A stretch of DNA of 64,000 nucleotides, from positions 1 to 64,000 of the forward strand of contig JACTMI010000029.1 in assembly GCA_014584695.1 (NCBI GenBank), given 5' to 3'. A model generated the notes under the pieces. That model was given only the letters and a program-made list of their open reading frames with translations. It was not told where the DNA came from and made no database searches. A program made the position numbers and the translations under genes. Shown one piece after another: positions 7,924 through 23,078 of the stretch; positions within the stretch are counted from its first letter, which is position 1, and every line of letters starts with the position of its first letter. The DNA is from Acidobacteriota bacterium (GTDB lineage: Bacteria; Acidobacteriota; Thermoanaerobaculia; Multivoradales; JAGPDF01).

Positions 7924-8997
7924 ATGGCAGGCCTGATACCGCTGGCCCAGCTCGAGCCGGCGCGGTTCGAGTCGCCGGCGATTCTCAAGCGTCTGGCGAC
8001 GGCCAGCCGGCAGCTCGCCGAGCTCAAGGGAGTCGCCGCGACGATCCCGGACGAGGGGATTCTCATCAATACCCTGGGTCTGCAGGAGGCGAAGGACAGC
8101 TCGGCGATCGAGAACATCGTGACGACTCACGACGAGCTCTTCCGCGAGGCCACCTTTCCCGAGGCCGCGGGCAGCCCGGCTGCGAAAGAGGTGGCGCGGT
8201 ATCGGCAGGCTCTCTACGTCGGTTTCCAAAGCGTGCGGAAAGACGGGCTCCTCACCAACAACCGGATCCTCGAGATCCAGGCCGAGCTGGAGCGCAACCG
8301 AGCCGGATTTCGCAAGGTGCCCGGCACGGTGCTCGCGGACTCCGCAGGCCGAGTCGTCTACACGCCGCCGTCGCCGGAGCTCTTACCCGATCTCATGAAG
8401 GAGCTCGAGGCGTTCGTCAACGACGACACCCGCTTCGCCGTCGACCCGCTGATCAAGATGGCGATCTCGCACTACCAGTTCGAGAGCATCCACCCCTTCC
8501 ACGACGGCAACGGGCGCACGGGCCGGATCCTGAACGTGCTCTACCTGGTCAAAGAGGGCCTGCTCCGGGCTCCGGTGCTCTGCATGAGCCGCTACATCGT
8601 GCAGACGAAGCCGGACTACTACCGATTGCTGCAAGCGGTGAGGGACGACGGGGCCTGGGAGGATTGGACGCTCTACATGCTGACCGCCGTCGAGGAAGCA
8701 GCCCGTGAAGGGGTGGGCCAGATCGAGCGGATCCGGGCGCTGATGCTCGAGGTCAAGCACCGGATCCGCGACCAGTACCGCTTCTACAGCCAGGACCTGA
8801 TCGGCAACCTCTTCAATCACCCTTACACGAAGATCGACTTCGTGCAGCGGGACCTCGGGGTCTCTCGACTGACCGCCACGCGCTACCTCGACGAGCTGGC
8901 CAGGGGCGGCTTTCTCGCCAAGAGAAAGGTCGGCCGCTCGAACTACTACATCAACCGCCCTCTCTGCCGGATTCTTGCCGGCGACGAGATCGAGTAG
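7924..8997 (+). CDS. Fic-domain AMP-transferase with C-terminal winged helix
   Basis: The 357-residue protein has an N-terminal inhibitory helix with SSAIENI (about 59-65; the Glu normally blocks ATP in class II Fic proteins) and a Fic core with HPFHDGNGRTGR (about 190-201), which contains the catalytic His and phosphate-binding loop. A C-terminal winged helix (DFVQRDLGVSRLTATRYLDEL) is typical of the stand-alone family of ~360 residues. Fic proteins attach AMP to target hydroxyls. All catalytic residues are present, so it looks active but self-inhibited. The ATG follows AAGGAAGGAGGAG. The palindromic operator upstream suggests autoregulation. Confidence 0.9.
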   Translation: MAGLIPLAQLEPARFESPAILKRLATASRQLAELKGVAATIPDEGILINTLGLQEAKDSSAIENIVTTHDELFREATFPEAAGSPAAKEVARYRQALYVGFQSVRKDGLLTNNRILEIQAELERNRAGFRKVPGTVLADSAGRVVYTPPSPELLPDLMKELEAFVNDDTRFAVDPLIKMAISHYQFESIHPFHDGNGRTGRILNVLYLVKEGLLRAPVLCMSRYIVQTKPDYYRLLQAVRDDGAWEDWTLYMLTAVEEAAREGVGQIERIRALMLEVKHRIRDQYRFYSQDLIGNLFNHPYTKIDFVQRDLGVSRLTATRYLDELARGGFLAKRKVGRSNYYINRPLCRILAGDEIE

Positions 8998-9110
8998 GGC
9001 GAGGGCTGGAAACGGCCCGCGAGGCCGGCTGCCCGAAGCCCCCGAGGCAGCGATTCCGGCGGGCACTCGCGGCTGATCGCTACGCCGTCGATTCTCCGTC
9101 GTTCGCTGCA

Positions 9111-9200
9111 CCGCAACCGCTCGACCGAAACCCCGAGCGCCTCGGCCAGCAGCCTCGAGGTCGCCCTCCGCGGCCGCTCCGCCGGCCCACCCCGGGGAGG
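9111..9200 (-). pseudogene. C-terminal fragment of the XRE antitoxin
   Basis: The minus strand reads LAEALGVSVERLRC, matching the C-terminus LAEALGVSVEQLR of the intact antitoxin 300 bp further on. The DNA remains similar through the neighbouring CGCGGCCGC stretch. No upstream part of the gene is attached. In the rest of 8998-9444 I see nothing else I can support. Confidence 0.6.
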
Positions 9201-9444
9201 GGTAGCCTCGCGGCGCCGCTCTGCGTAGAGTCGGACGCTGGAAGTCGTGCAGCCCTGCAAGCCGTCCATCGGGCGCCCGGGAGGCGTGGCGCCCCGTCTC
9301 CGAGAGGGGGGCGAAGGCGTGTCGAGCTGGGAGGCCTCGAAGGGGTGGGACCCGCCGCGGGCGCGCGTCGCGCGAGCTCGCTGCGACCCGCCACCCGGAG
9401 GATCGGTCGCGAGTCGGCGCCGCACCGCAGCCGCGACGCGGCCC

Positions 9445-9798
9445 TCACCGCAACTGCTCGACCGAAACCCCGAGCGCCTCGGCCAGCCGCTTCAGAGTCT
9501 CCCGCCGCGGCCGCGCGCCGGGCGACTTGGGCGCCGCCTCGAGCTGCGAGAGCGCCGGCTGCGAGATCCCCATCCGCCGCGCGACTTCGGCCTGCGTCAA
9601 CCCCAGGTACTCCCGCCAGGCGCGCCGCAGCGTCAGGCCGTCGACCACGTGCAGCCGCATCACCTCGTGCGGCACCGCGCCGCTCTCGGGCACGCGCGGC
9701 CCCGCCTCGACCAGCCGCAGGTACTCCCGGTAGGGGATCACCGCGAACGCCGGCTCGCCGTCGCGGTAGAGGGTCTGGACTTCAATAGGTCCGCTCAT
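9445..9798 (-). CDS. XRE-family antitoxin of a RelE/XRE pair
   Basis: The 117-residue protein has an N-terminal part with VQTLYRDGEPAFAVIPYREYLRL, a PHD-like neutralising segment, then a helix-turn-helix LTQAEVARRMGISQPALSQLE and a C-terminal helix LKRLAEALGVSVEQLR. Its ATG at 9798 overlaps the end of the toxin gene by 17 bp, so the two are translationally coupled, toxin first. It should neutralise the RelE-like toxin and repress the operon. Two truncated copies of this gene lie at 7608-7790 and 9111-9200. Confidence 0.85.
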   Translation of the reverse strand: MSGPIEVQTLYRDGEPAFAVIPYREYLRLVEAGPRVPESGAVPHEVMRLHVVDGLTLRRAWREYLGLTQAEVARRMGISQPALSQLEAAPKSPGARPRRETLKRLAEALGVSVEQLR

Positions 9799-10039
9799 CG
9801 CGCTTCCGGATCTCCTGGACGAGGACGACTTGCCGCTCCGTGTCGACATCGATCAGAACCCTGTAGCTCCCGATCCTCAGCCGGTATCCGTACGGGTGGT
9901 CCCGCAACCGCTCGAGGCCGGCGACCGCGGGAAACACCGCCAGCCGCTCGACCGCCAGGAAGATGCGCACCCGCAGTTCCCGGTCCCGCACCTTCGCCAA
10001 CTGCCGCCGGGCCCGCGGCGCCCAGTCGATGGCGTACAT
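9782..10039 (-). CDS. RelE-family toxin
   Basis: The 85-residue product (YAIDWAPRARRQLAKV start, YGYRLRIGSYRVLIDVD core, then VLVQEIRKRDERTY) is a compact RelE/ParE-fold toxin of normal length. It keeps the basic strand RLRIGSYRVLI and the C-terminal RKRDERTY, typical of ribosome-dependent mRNA nucleases. The ATG at 10039 is preferred over upstream in-frame starts because family members begin just before the first strand. It is the first gene of a two-gene TA operon with the XRE antitoxin. Confidence 0.85.
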   Translation of the reverse strand: MYAIDWAPRARRQLAKVRDRELRVRIFLAVERLAVFPAVAGLERLRDHPYGYRLRIGSYRVLIDVDTERQVVLVQEIRKRDERTY

Positions 10040-10046
10040 CAGTATA

Positions 10047-10063
10047 CATAAGTCCGCATAAGT
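10047..10063. promoter_or_regulatory. Direct-repeat operator of the RelE/XRE operon
   Basis: CATAAGT occurs at 10047-10053 and again at 10057-10063, one helical turn apart, 7 bp upstream of the toxin ATG in an AT-rich patch (TATACATAAG). This is a plausible binding site for the antitoxin and promoter (inference). Confidence 0.5.
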
Positions 10064-10166
10064 TTCTTGATCGAGGGCCACGGGCCCTCCGCCTCCACGA
10101 GCAGGAGACGGATTCGACGGGCCGCGACTTGCGCCACGCGCTCACTTTCGTCGAGGAGGCCGAAAG

Positions 10167-11093
10167 GTGAAGCTCTTCGTCGGCGTCACCGACCGCGACT
10201 GGTTCGAGCATCTGCGCCAGCTCCCGCACGTCGACGAGGTGAACTTCTGGCAGCCGTCGGGCAACCGGGTGTTCCGCGCGCTGCCGCCCGGCGGGCCGTT
10301 CCTGTTCAAGCTCCACAGCCCGGACGACTTCATCGTCGGTGGCGGCTATTTTCAGCACGCGACGCTGGCGCCGGTCTCGCTCGCCTGGGAGTCGTTCGGG
10401 GAGAAGAACGGCGCCGCGACCTTCGCCCAGATGCGCCGCCGGGTCGAGAAGTACCGCAAGCTCCCGCCGGCGCCGCACGAGGACTACCGGGTCGGCTGCA
10501 TCCTGCTCGTCCAGCCTTTCTTCTTCGAGCCGCACCGCTGGATCCCGGTGCCGGCGTCGTGGGCGAGGAACATCGTCCAGGGGCGCGGCTACGAGACGGA
10601 CGAGAAGGAGGGCCGGCGCCTCTGGGAGGAGGTGACGCTCCGCCTCTTGGCGCCAGCCGAGGAGATCGCGCACGTCCCAAGCCTCCCGGCGCCGATGTTC
10701 AGCGAGCCGACGCTCGCCCGCCACCGCCTCGGCCAGGGCACTTTCCGCATCCTGGTCACCGACCTCTACCACCGCCGCTGCGCGATCTCGGGCGAGAAGG
10801 CGCTGCCGGCGCTCGAGGCCGCGCACATCCGCCCGGTCGCCGAAGGCGGCCAGCACGAGGCCTCGAACGGCCTCCTCTTCCGCTCGGACATCCATCGCCT
10901 CTACGATCGCGGCTACGTGACCGTGACCCCCGACTACCGCTTCCGCGTGAGCCGGAGGCTCAAGGACGATTTCGACAACGGGGAGCCCTACTACCCGCTG
11001 GCGGGGCGGGAGATCGACAAGCCGTCGGATCCGAGCCTGTGGCCGGATCGGAGAGTGCTCGAGTGGCACGCAGATGAACGCTTCCTGAGATAG
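10167..11093 (+). CDS. HNH endonuclease with an N-terminal EVE/PUA-like domain
   Basis: The C-terminal ~100 residues (about 200-290) form an HNH nuclease of the HNH_2 type: CAISGEKALPALEAAHIRP, then NGLLFRSDIHRLYDRG, with the His-Asn-His residues visible. The first ~180 residues (VNFWQPSG, PFLFKLHSPDDFIVGGGYF) recall PUA/EVE-like modules that read modified bases, as in proposed type IV restriction nucleases; this part is a weaker match. Cleavage of foreign, possibly modified, DNA is the likely role. It lies 11 bp before the DUF3800 gene, at the edge of the type I RM operon. Confidence 0.75.
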   Translation: MKLFVGVTDRDWFEHLRQLPHVDEVNFWQPSGNRVFRALPPGGPFLFKLHSPDDFIVGGGYFQHATLAPVSLAWESFGEKNGAATFAQMRRRVEKYRKLPPAPHEDYRVGCILLVQPFFFEPHRWIPVPASWARNIVQGRGYETDEKEGRRLWEEVTLRLLAPAEEIAHVPSLPAPMFSEPTLARHRLGQGTFRILVTDLYHRRCAISGEKALPALEAAHIRPVAEGGQHEASNGLLFRSDIHRLYDRGYVTVTPDYRFRVSRRLKDDFDNGEPYYPLAGREIDKPSDPSLWPDRRVLEWHADERFLR

Positions 11094-11104
11094 CCGGAGA
11101 GCGC

Positions 11105-12016
11105 GTGAGCTACCTCCTCTTCATGGACGAGAGCGGTCACGACCGAGTGGTCTCCCCACGCGAAGTGCTGGCCGGTATCGCCATCGAAGATCGCGATCTC
11201 TGGAACTTCGTGGGCGAGATCCACGCTGCAGAAGCGGCCTATTTCGGTCGCCGGATTTCCTCGGGCCGGCTCGAGCTCAAGGGCGAGAAGCTGCTGAAGA
11301 GCAAAGTCTTCCGGCACGCCGGTCAGCTCGAGGCGATCGATCCCGTCGAGCGCTGCCGCCTCGCCAAGGCCTGTCTGGATCGCGGCGACCAGTTCCGCGG
11401 TGATCCCGCGGGCGGCCACCCGACCCGGCCGGAGCTCACGGCCCTCGCCCAGGCGAAGGTCGCCTTCGTCGAGGAGGTCTTCAGGCTCTGCGCCCGCTAC
11501 CACGTGCGGGCCTTCGCGAGCATCGTCCCCCAGGCTGCGCCGCGGACCGCCGGCAACTTCCTGCGCAAAGACTACGCCTACCTCTTCGAACGCTACTTCT
11601 ACTTCCTCGAGGATCGGGGGCCGGAAGTCCAGGGTCTGGTGATCTTCGACGAGAGGGAGAAGACGCTCAGCCACCTCCTCCTCGACCAGCTCACGCGCTA
11701 TTTCAAGGGCACGGCGCCGGGACGGATGCGGGCTTCTCGGGTGATCCCGGAGCCCTTCTTCGTGCACAGCGAGCTGACGACGGCGATCCAGGTCGCCGAC
11801 CTGGTGGCCTACGTCACGGCTTGGGGAGTGACGCTGGGACCGAGGGAGGAGAGGTTGGCGCCGCCGCGCGCGGAGCTCGAAGAGCTGGGCCGGCAGGTCT
11901 GCGATTTGCGGTATCGGACGACACGCCCGCGAGGCGGCCAAGCCGACTTCGTGGTCTGGAGCTTCGCGTGGATCGACGATCTGCGGCCCCGCGAGGAGCG
12001 GGAGGGGCGGCCCTGA
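11105..12016 (+). CDS. DUF3800-family protein
   Basis: The protein opens YLLFMDESGHDR, the hallmark of DUF3800, and later has LVIFDEREK and TAIQVADLVAYVTAWG, giving the acidic residues of an RNase H-like fold. The family is frequent in defence and mobile regions and is often assumed to be a nuclease, without firm proof. The GTG at 11105 is the natural start, close behind the HNH gene, so the two are likely co-transcribed. It has 303 residues, normal for the family. Confidence 0.8.
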   Translation: MSYLLFMDESGHDRVVSPREVLAGIAIEDRDLWNFVGEIHAAEAAYFGRRISSGRLELKGEKLLKSKVFRHAGQLEAIDPVERCRLAKACLDRGDQFRGDPAGGHPTRPELTALAQAKVAFVEEVFRLCARYHVRAFASIVPQAAPRTAGNFLRKDYAYLFERYFYFLEDRGPEVQGLVIFDEREKTLSHLLLDQLTRYFKGTAPGRMRASRVIPEPFFVHSELTTAIQVADLVAYVTAWGVTLGPREERLAPPRAELEELGRQVCDLRYRTTRPRGGQADFVVWSFAWIDDLRPREEREGRP

Positions 12017-12135
12017 AAAGGAAAAAGGCAATGTCGACTTGCGTCGAGCAAAGCCTCCGCGAGGGATTATGCCACAGCGGGGCCGGTTCGGACAGTAGGC
12101 TTCGGGGTGGGGCACCCTGAGAGGACGGGGAACCG

Positions 12136-15005
<2,870 letters not shown>

Positions 15006-15013
<8 letters not shown>

Positions 15014-16316
15014 CCTTTGCCCACACGTCTTCAAGGCCGGAGCGAGGACCGGAAGCTACGGAGAGCAGGCAGCTCTTCCTCCCGTTTCTGATCTCCGATC
15101 GGCAATCGAGCCTTGGCTCACGTCGGTTTTTCAGAGTGAACACCTTTCGGTTCTGCTTGGGAGCGGGTTACCCCTGGCGGTGAGCACATCTGCCGGCTGC
15201 GAAGGCTTAAGCATGGCTCCTCTCGAATGGGGCACGGAAGTAGGGACCAGCATAGTCGCGCATGCGGACCAATCAGCTCGTCAGATGGGCAGAGGCGGTG
15301 CCAATGTGGAAGACCAGTTTCGATCGGCATTGCAGCTGCGGGCTGGACTTGATGTCGCTGGAGATGCTCGAGCTGTCGCGCTGAGCACCGAAATTGATGC
15401 AAAGCTGAGCGACTTCCTCAAGGGCATTCTGCGCGCAGAGCGCGCCATAGCGGAGGCCACGGAGGAGAGGCGACAGTTTGCGGAGAGCCTGCTTGTGTCG
15501 TTTCTCCTGAGCTTCGCGAGTCGTGCCGCCACGCGGGAGCGCCTGAATCTCTTCACTACGAACTACGACCGATTGATCGAGCGCGGCTGCGACCTGGCCG
15601 GCCTGCACTTGATTGACAGATTTGTGGGGCAACTCGAGCCGGTGTTCCGTGCTTCTCGGCTCAGTGTCGACCTCCACTACAACCCGCCGGGGATTCGAGG
15701 GGAACCTCGGTACCTTGAGGGCGTGGTGAGGATCTCAAAGCTTCACGGATCGCTAGATTGGCGATGGGAGAAGTCAGAGCTCCGCCGCTGTGCGCTGCCG
15801 TTTGGGGCGCCAGAGAATCACCCCGCGATTCCTGCGGCGCCGAGCGAGTCCGTGATCATCTACCCAAACCCGGCTAAGGATTTCGAGACCCTGGAGTATC
15901 CGTATGCGGAGCTCTTTCGAGACTTCGCTGCAGCTACCTGTCGACCGAATGCGGCCCTTGTCACTTACGGGTACGGCTTTGGTGACGACCACATCAACCG
16001 TGTGATTCGGGACATGTTGACTATTCCGTCAACTCATCTGGTCGTCATCAGTTGGGATAGGACGAACCCCGCAGCACAAGCCGACGGCCGGAACGCGACC
16101 CGGCTACGGCTCAAAACCTTTTTCGAAAGCGTGGGCAGACCTGCGCAAGTTTCTCTGCTCCTTGGAAGCCACTTTGGCGACCTCGAGGCGCTGGCCTCGG
16201 ATTACCTTCCGAAGCCAGCGATCGACTCGATCAGCATTCGACGCGCGAGACTGTTGCTGAACCGAGGGGAGCACGAACGTGGCCCGGCCGCGGCGCAGGG
16301 CGAGACCGATGAGTAG
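15006..16316 (+). CDS. SIR2-like NADase of a SIR2-HerA defence pair
   Basis: The 436-residue protein has the SIR2-fold signs: an N-terminal nucleotide loop LSVLLGSGLPLA, LFTTNYDRLIE with the catalytic Asn at ~186, ISKLHGSLDW with the catalytic His at ~247, and TYGYGFGDDHINRVI. Such SIR2 domains in defence systems hydrolyse NAD+ when phage are sensed, causing abortive infection. The ATG at 15006 overlaps the hsdS stop by 8 bp, and its own stop overlaps the HerA start by 8 bp, so it is coupled on both sides. The paired HerA ATPase supports the SIR2-HerA assignment. Confidence 0.85.
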
Positions 16317-18429
16317 ACCTGTCGAACAGATTGCCGCATTGACCGTCGGAGCTGTTGAGACAGTCTCGCCAGGGGAGATTCAGATTCTCCTGGAGCCGAA
16401 CGCGCCACAGACCACAGCCTTAAATACTGGGTCGCCACAGGGTTTTCCGAGGATCAACGGGTACCTCCTGGTTCCGAATGAGTCAGGAGCCGTCGTGGGG
16501 CTCATCGTGTGGCTAGGCGTCGAACGGTCTCAGTTTCCGAGGCGTACAGGCCTTAAGGACTTCGGCGTCATCGACCTGCCATTCCCGCTTCGCCGGGTCA
16601 CGATCACGCTGTTAGGAACGCTCGTCGTCTCGGGGCAGCGCGAATCTGGGGAGCCAACCTATCTTCTTCGACGAGGAATCTCATCGTTTCCTTCCGTCGG
16701 GGATGCGGCCCTCCTTCCTACGACGAACCAGCTCAGGGCGATCATTGAGGCGTCGCGCCCCGAAGATGCGCGTGTTCGCATTGGCACCTCCCCGCTCGCC
16801 GCGAACGCTGCTGTCACTGTCGATCCCGACAAGATCTTTGGCCGGCATCTGGCGGTTCTCGGGAACACTGGAAGTGGAAAGTCGTGCTCAGTGGCGGGTC
16901 TGATTAGGTGGTCGCTCCAAGCAGCGAGGAACGCGAGGCGTGGCGCTGGTGGTGTCAATGCCCGATTCGTGATCTTGGACCCAAACGGGGAGTACGCGCC
17001 GGCGTTTGAGGACCTAGCAAATGTGAGACGGTTTCAGGTCGCGCCTAGACCAACGGAGGGTGCAAGCTCTTTCGCCCTTCCCGCTTGGCTCTGGAATAGC
17101 TCGGAGTGGTCAGCACTGGCGGCCGCGGCGCCAAGCGTGCAAAGACCCCTTCTCCTTCAGGCCCTGCGGGATCTCCGATCTGGTGCCCGACTAGCAGAGC
17201 CTGCTGAGCGCCAAGCGGCTCGCCTCGTTAGGTCCTACAAGGTCGCCCTCGAAGCAAGGGTGGCTCAAGGCGTCTCCGGGTATCAGGGATTCCCCCAGAA
17301 CAAGAACTGTGGTGAGCAGTTGCTCAATGTTGGCGCCGATGCAGAGCTTCATGCGGGCGACGTACAGGTCGGCCAGCTTCGTGATGCGCTGGCAAGGCTC
17401 GCTGATGCTGCGCGGGCCGTGGCCGCTCGCCGACATTGGGAAACAAGAGAGAAGCAAGGATTCAATGACTTCAGCGAACGCGACCTTCGGGAAGTCTTGA
17501 TGGCCATAGAGGCCGTTTTGGGGCAGTTGGAGGTTGGCGAAATCGAAGCCGGTGTTAGCGAAGACGCACCCGTCGAGTTCAGGCTATCCGACCTTCCGGA
17601 TCATCTCGACCGAATTGGGGCGGAGGCCCCGGGAGGCCAGACTGCCCAATTCCTGGCGACGCTAACAATGCGGATTCGAATGATGCTTGCTGATCGGCGA
17701 CTTGGCCCGATTGTCAACAGGCCCGATGGGGAAGTCACGCTCGAGGGCTGGCTGAACGACTACGTTGGTGCCGATGGGGCAGAGAACGGCGAAGTGGCGA
17801 TTCTGGACTTGTCGCTCGTTCCATCCGATGTGATCCATGTTGTGACCGCCGTCGTGGCTCGGTTGGTGTTCGAGGCGTGCCAACGGTATCGGAAGCTCAA
17901 CCAGGTAGAACTTCCAACGGTGCTTGTGCTTGAGGAGGCTCACGAGTTCATCAAGAGGGCAGAGAAGGAAGAGGGGGCCACCCCCAATCCAGCGCAGATG
18001 TGCCGAGCAACCTTCGAGCGGATCGCGAGGGAGGGTCGCAAGTTCGGACTCGGGCTCGTGTTGTCGTCGCAGCGGCCCTCCGAACTCTCCTCGACGGTCC
18101 TGGCTCAATGCAATACCTTCCTTCTTCACAGAATCGTCAACGATCGCGACCAAGAGCTTGTCGGGAAGCTCGTTCCTGACAACCTCGGCGGCCTGCTCAA
18201 GGAGCTGCCAAGTCTCCCTTCGAGGCAGGCAATCCTCCTTGGGTGGGCATCTTCGATACCAACTCTGGTCGAGATGAGTGAACTTCCTGAGCCTCAGCGC
18301 CCGCAGTCCCAGGATCCCAACTTCTGGAGAGTCTGGACAGGCGAGCTTGCGCGGCCCATCGACTGGGCGAGAGTCGCCGCAGAGTGGGCCGGGCAGGAGG
18401 TACCCGGCGATGCCGAGCAGGAAGGGTAG
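16309..18429 (+). CDS. HerA-like hexameric ATPase of the SIR2-HerA pair
   Basis: The 706-residue protein has an N-terminal HAS-barrel-like beta region (about 1-150), the Walker A motif GNTGSGKS (about 185-192), LDPNGEYAP after it, the Walker B-like LPTVLVLEEAHEFI at ~535-548, and the late SSQRPSELSSTVLAQC sensor/arginine region of the HerA/FtsK family (DUF87). In known SIR2-HerA systems the HerA hexamer assembles with SIR2 and controls its NADase, and may also act on DNA. The ATG at 16309 overlaps the SIR2 stop; a GTG at 16279 is an alternative. hsdR follows after 36 bp. Confidence 0.88.
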   Translation: MSRPVEQIAALTVGAVETVSPGEIQILLEPNAPQTTALNTGSPQGFPRINGYLLVPNESGAVVGLIVWLGVERSQFPRRTGLKDFGVIDLPFPLRRVTITLLGTLVVSGQRESGEPTYLLRRGISSFPSVGDAALLPTTNQLRAIIEASRPEDARVRIGTSPLAANAAVTVDPDKIFGRHLAVLGNTGSGKSCSVAGLIRWSLQAARNARRGAGGVNARFVILDPNGEYAPAFEDLANVRRFQVAPRPTEGASSFALPAWLWNSSEWSALAAAAPSVQRPLLLQALRDLRSGARLAEPAERQAARLVRSYKVALEARVAQGVSGYQGFPQNKNCGEQLLNVGADAELHAGDVQVGQLRDALARLADAARAVAARRHWETREKQGFNDFSERDLREVLMAIEAVLGQLEVGEIEAGVSEDAPVEFRLSDLPDHLDRIGAEAPGGQTAQFLATLTMRIRMMLADRRLGPIVNRPDGEVTLEGWLNDYVGADGAENGEVAILDLSLVPSDVIHVVTAVVARLVFEACQRYRKLNQVELPTVLVLEEAHEFIKRAEKEEGATPNPAQMCRATFERIAREGRKFGLGLVLSSQRPSELSSTVLAQCNTFLLHRIVNDRDQELVGKLVPDNLGGLLKELPSLPSRQAILLGWASSIPTLVEMSELPEPQRPQSQDPNFWRVWTGELARPIDWARVAAEWAGQEVPGDAEQEG

Positions 18430-18465
18430 CGAAGTGGTCACTGCGGGTGGGCAATCCGAGGCGCA

Positions 18466-21636
<3,171 letters not shown>

Positions 21637-21778
21637 GGCGGACACACAAGGGAGCCGGGTGGGCAGACGGTACGGCCTTCGGCTCCGGTGGCGTGGGATT
21701 GACGAGCGACGAGCGTGGCGGTGACCCGGATTGCGCCCCAGCTCAGCCTCGGGCTGAGCGGTGCCAGAGGCTCGAAGC

Positions 21779-22327
21779 TTGAACGCCCTCCGCTGCACCG
21801 CCAAGCTGCGCCGCCGGCTCGGGCCCGAGGAGCTCGCGGAGCCTGGGCCGGGGAAGGCTTTGCTCGGGGACTGGTACGCGCATCTGCTAACGGTCGATCG
21901 TCAGCCGCTCGTGCTGGCGGTGAGTGAGCGGTCGTTGCTCGCGGTCGTGCTGCCGGCGCGGGATCTGAGGAACCTGGCGCGGCACTTCCTGCGCGCGGTG
22001 CGCGAGCGGCTGGTGAGGATCGGGGTGGAGGAGGCGGCGGTCGAGAAGGAGATGGCCTGCCTCCAGCCGCTCGCGTTCGCTGCGACCCGGAGCCGGAGCG
22101 TGCTCGGGTCGCTCAACGAATTCGTCTTCCAGCTCAAGGCGCGGGCCGCCCATCCGCTCGGGAGGGACTGGACGCCCCAGTCCTTCGAGGACGAGCTCGG
22201 CGAGGTCCCCTGCTCGCCGCTCGGCTACGATCACCCGGTCGCCGTCGCGCGCCGGCTTCTCGGGGCGGAGGCGACCGTCTTGAGAGGGCCGTGGCGTGCG
22301 AGCGATTCGGACGAGACTGTGCATTGA
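21779..22327 (+). CDS. DUF6933-family protein
   Basis: The pattern LRCTAKLRRRLG, LGDWYAHLL, VLAVSERSLLAVVLPARDLRNLARHF and AATRSRSVLGSLNEFVF matches the DUF6933 family (small proteins with a conserved CTxKL start and a T-x-SRS/NRS motif near the C-terminus). Its function is unknown. The start is uncertain: TTG 21779 places the CTAKL motif where it usually is, and GTG 21761 is the alternative. A degraded paralogue lies on the other side of the AAA/TOPRIM pair (25019-25370), which suggests a duplication or cassette boundary. Confidence 0.65.
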   Translation: MNALRCTAKLRRRLGPEELAEPGPGKALLGDWYAHLLTVDRQPLVLAVSERSLLAVVLPARDLRNLARHFLRAVRERLVRIGVEEAAVEKEMACLQPLAFAATRSRSVLGSLNEFVFQLKARAAHPLGRDWTPQSFEDELGEVPCSPLGYDHPVAVARRLLGAEATVLRGPWRASDSDETVH

Positions 22328-22516
22328 GCGCAGCGACGGCGCTAGGAATCGCGGTCGTGCGACTCGAGACTTCAGGGTGCTGATCCGCCGGGTCAGGGCT
22401 CGGATCCGCGAGATCCTGATACTCAGGGCGACGAAAGCTCATCCAGCGTGAACAAACTGCGCCATTCTTGTCACGCGAGGTCGACTCCTGAGCGGGCGTA
22501 CGAGCCGACGACGTAG

Positions 22517-23068
22517 ATGATGAGCCCCGGTATCCGCATCGCCAGCAGCTTCACCGAGAGCCCGGCTCGGCTGACGGCCCAGGAGCAGAGCTCCGCAAAG
22601 CTGGCGGCGTTCGATCTGCAGCCGCAAGGGGTATCGCCCGGGGATCGCTCCCATTGCCTAGACTGGGCGCGAGACAGGAACTTCCGGTCGGTGCGGGTCA
22701 ACGCCGACTTGCGGATCATCGTGCACCGGGGTGGCCCGGAGGGCGGGAGCCTGCTGCTCTGCTTCTTGGGGCACCACGACGAAGCCTACCGGTGGGCGGA
22801 GTCGCGGAAGATCGAGAGGCGCGCGACGACCGGGACAGCGCAGCTCGTCGAGATCAGGGAGACGGTGCGGGAGACGGTCCCGAAGTTCGTGGTGCCGAAG
22901 GTGGTCGAGGTGCCCGCTGCAGCCCAGGTTCCGCCAGCGAAGCTCCTTCGGGGTGTGCCGCGGGAGGAGGTGCGCGCCTGCTGGGGACGAACGGCCGGAG
23001 CCCGAATGCGGGCCCGGCCCGGTGGGCCCAATGACGGTGTTTCTGGCCACTCGAGGATTGAGAGATGA
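22517..23068 (+). pseudogene. RelE-like N-terminal part of a UvrD-type helicase gene (3'-truncated)
   Basis: The product (IRIASSFTESPARLTAQEQ, FDLQPQGVSPGD, DWARDRNFRSVRVNADLRIIVHR, FLGHHDEAYRWAESRKIE, TGTAQLVEIRETV) matches the RelE-fold domain that opens a family of large UvrD-like helicases. It stops after ~150 recognisable residues (AKLLRGVPREEV), and no helicase motifs follow; the next gene begins 10 bp after the stop. Either the helicase half was lost or this is a free RelE-like domain. The two adjacent ATGs at 22517 and 22520 make the exact start open. Confidence 0.65.
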
Positions 23069-23078
23069 TGGGGCGGAG

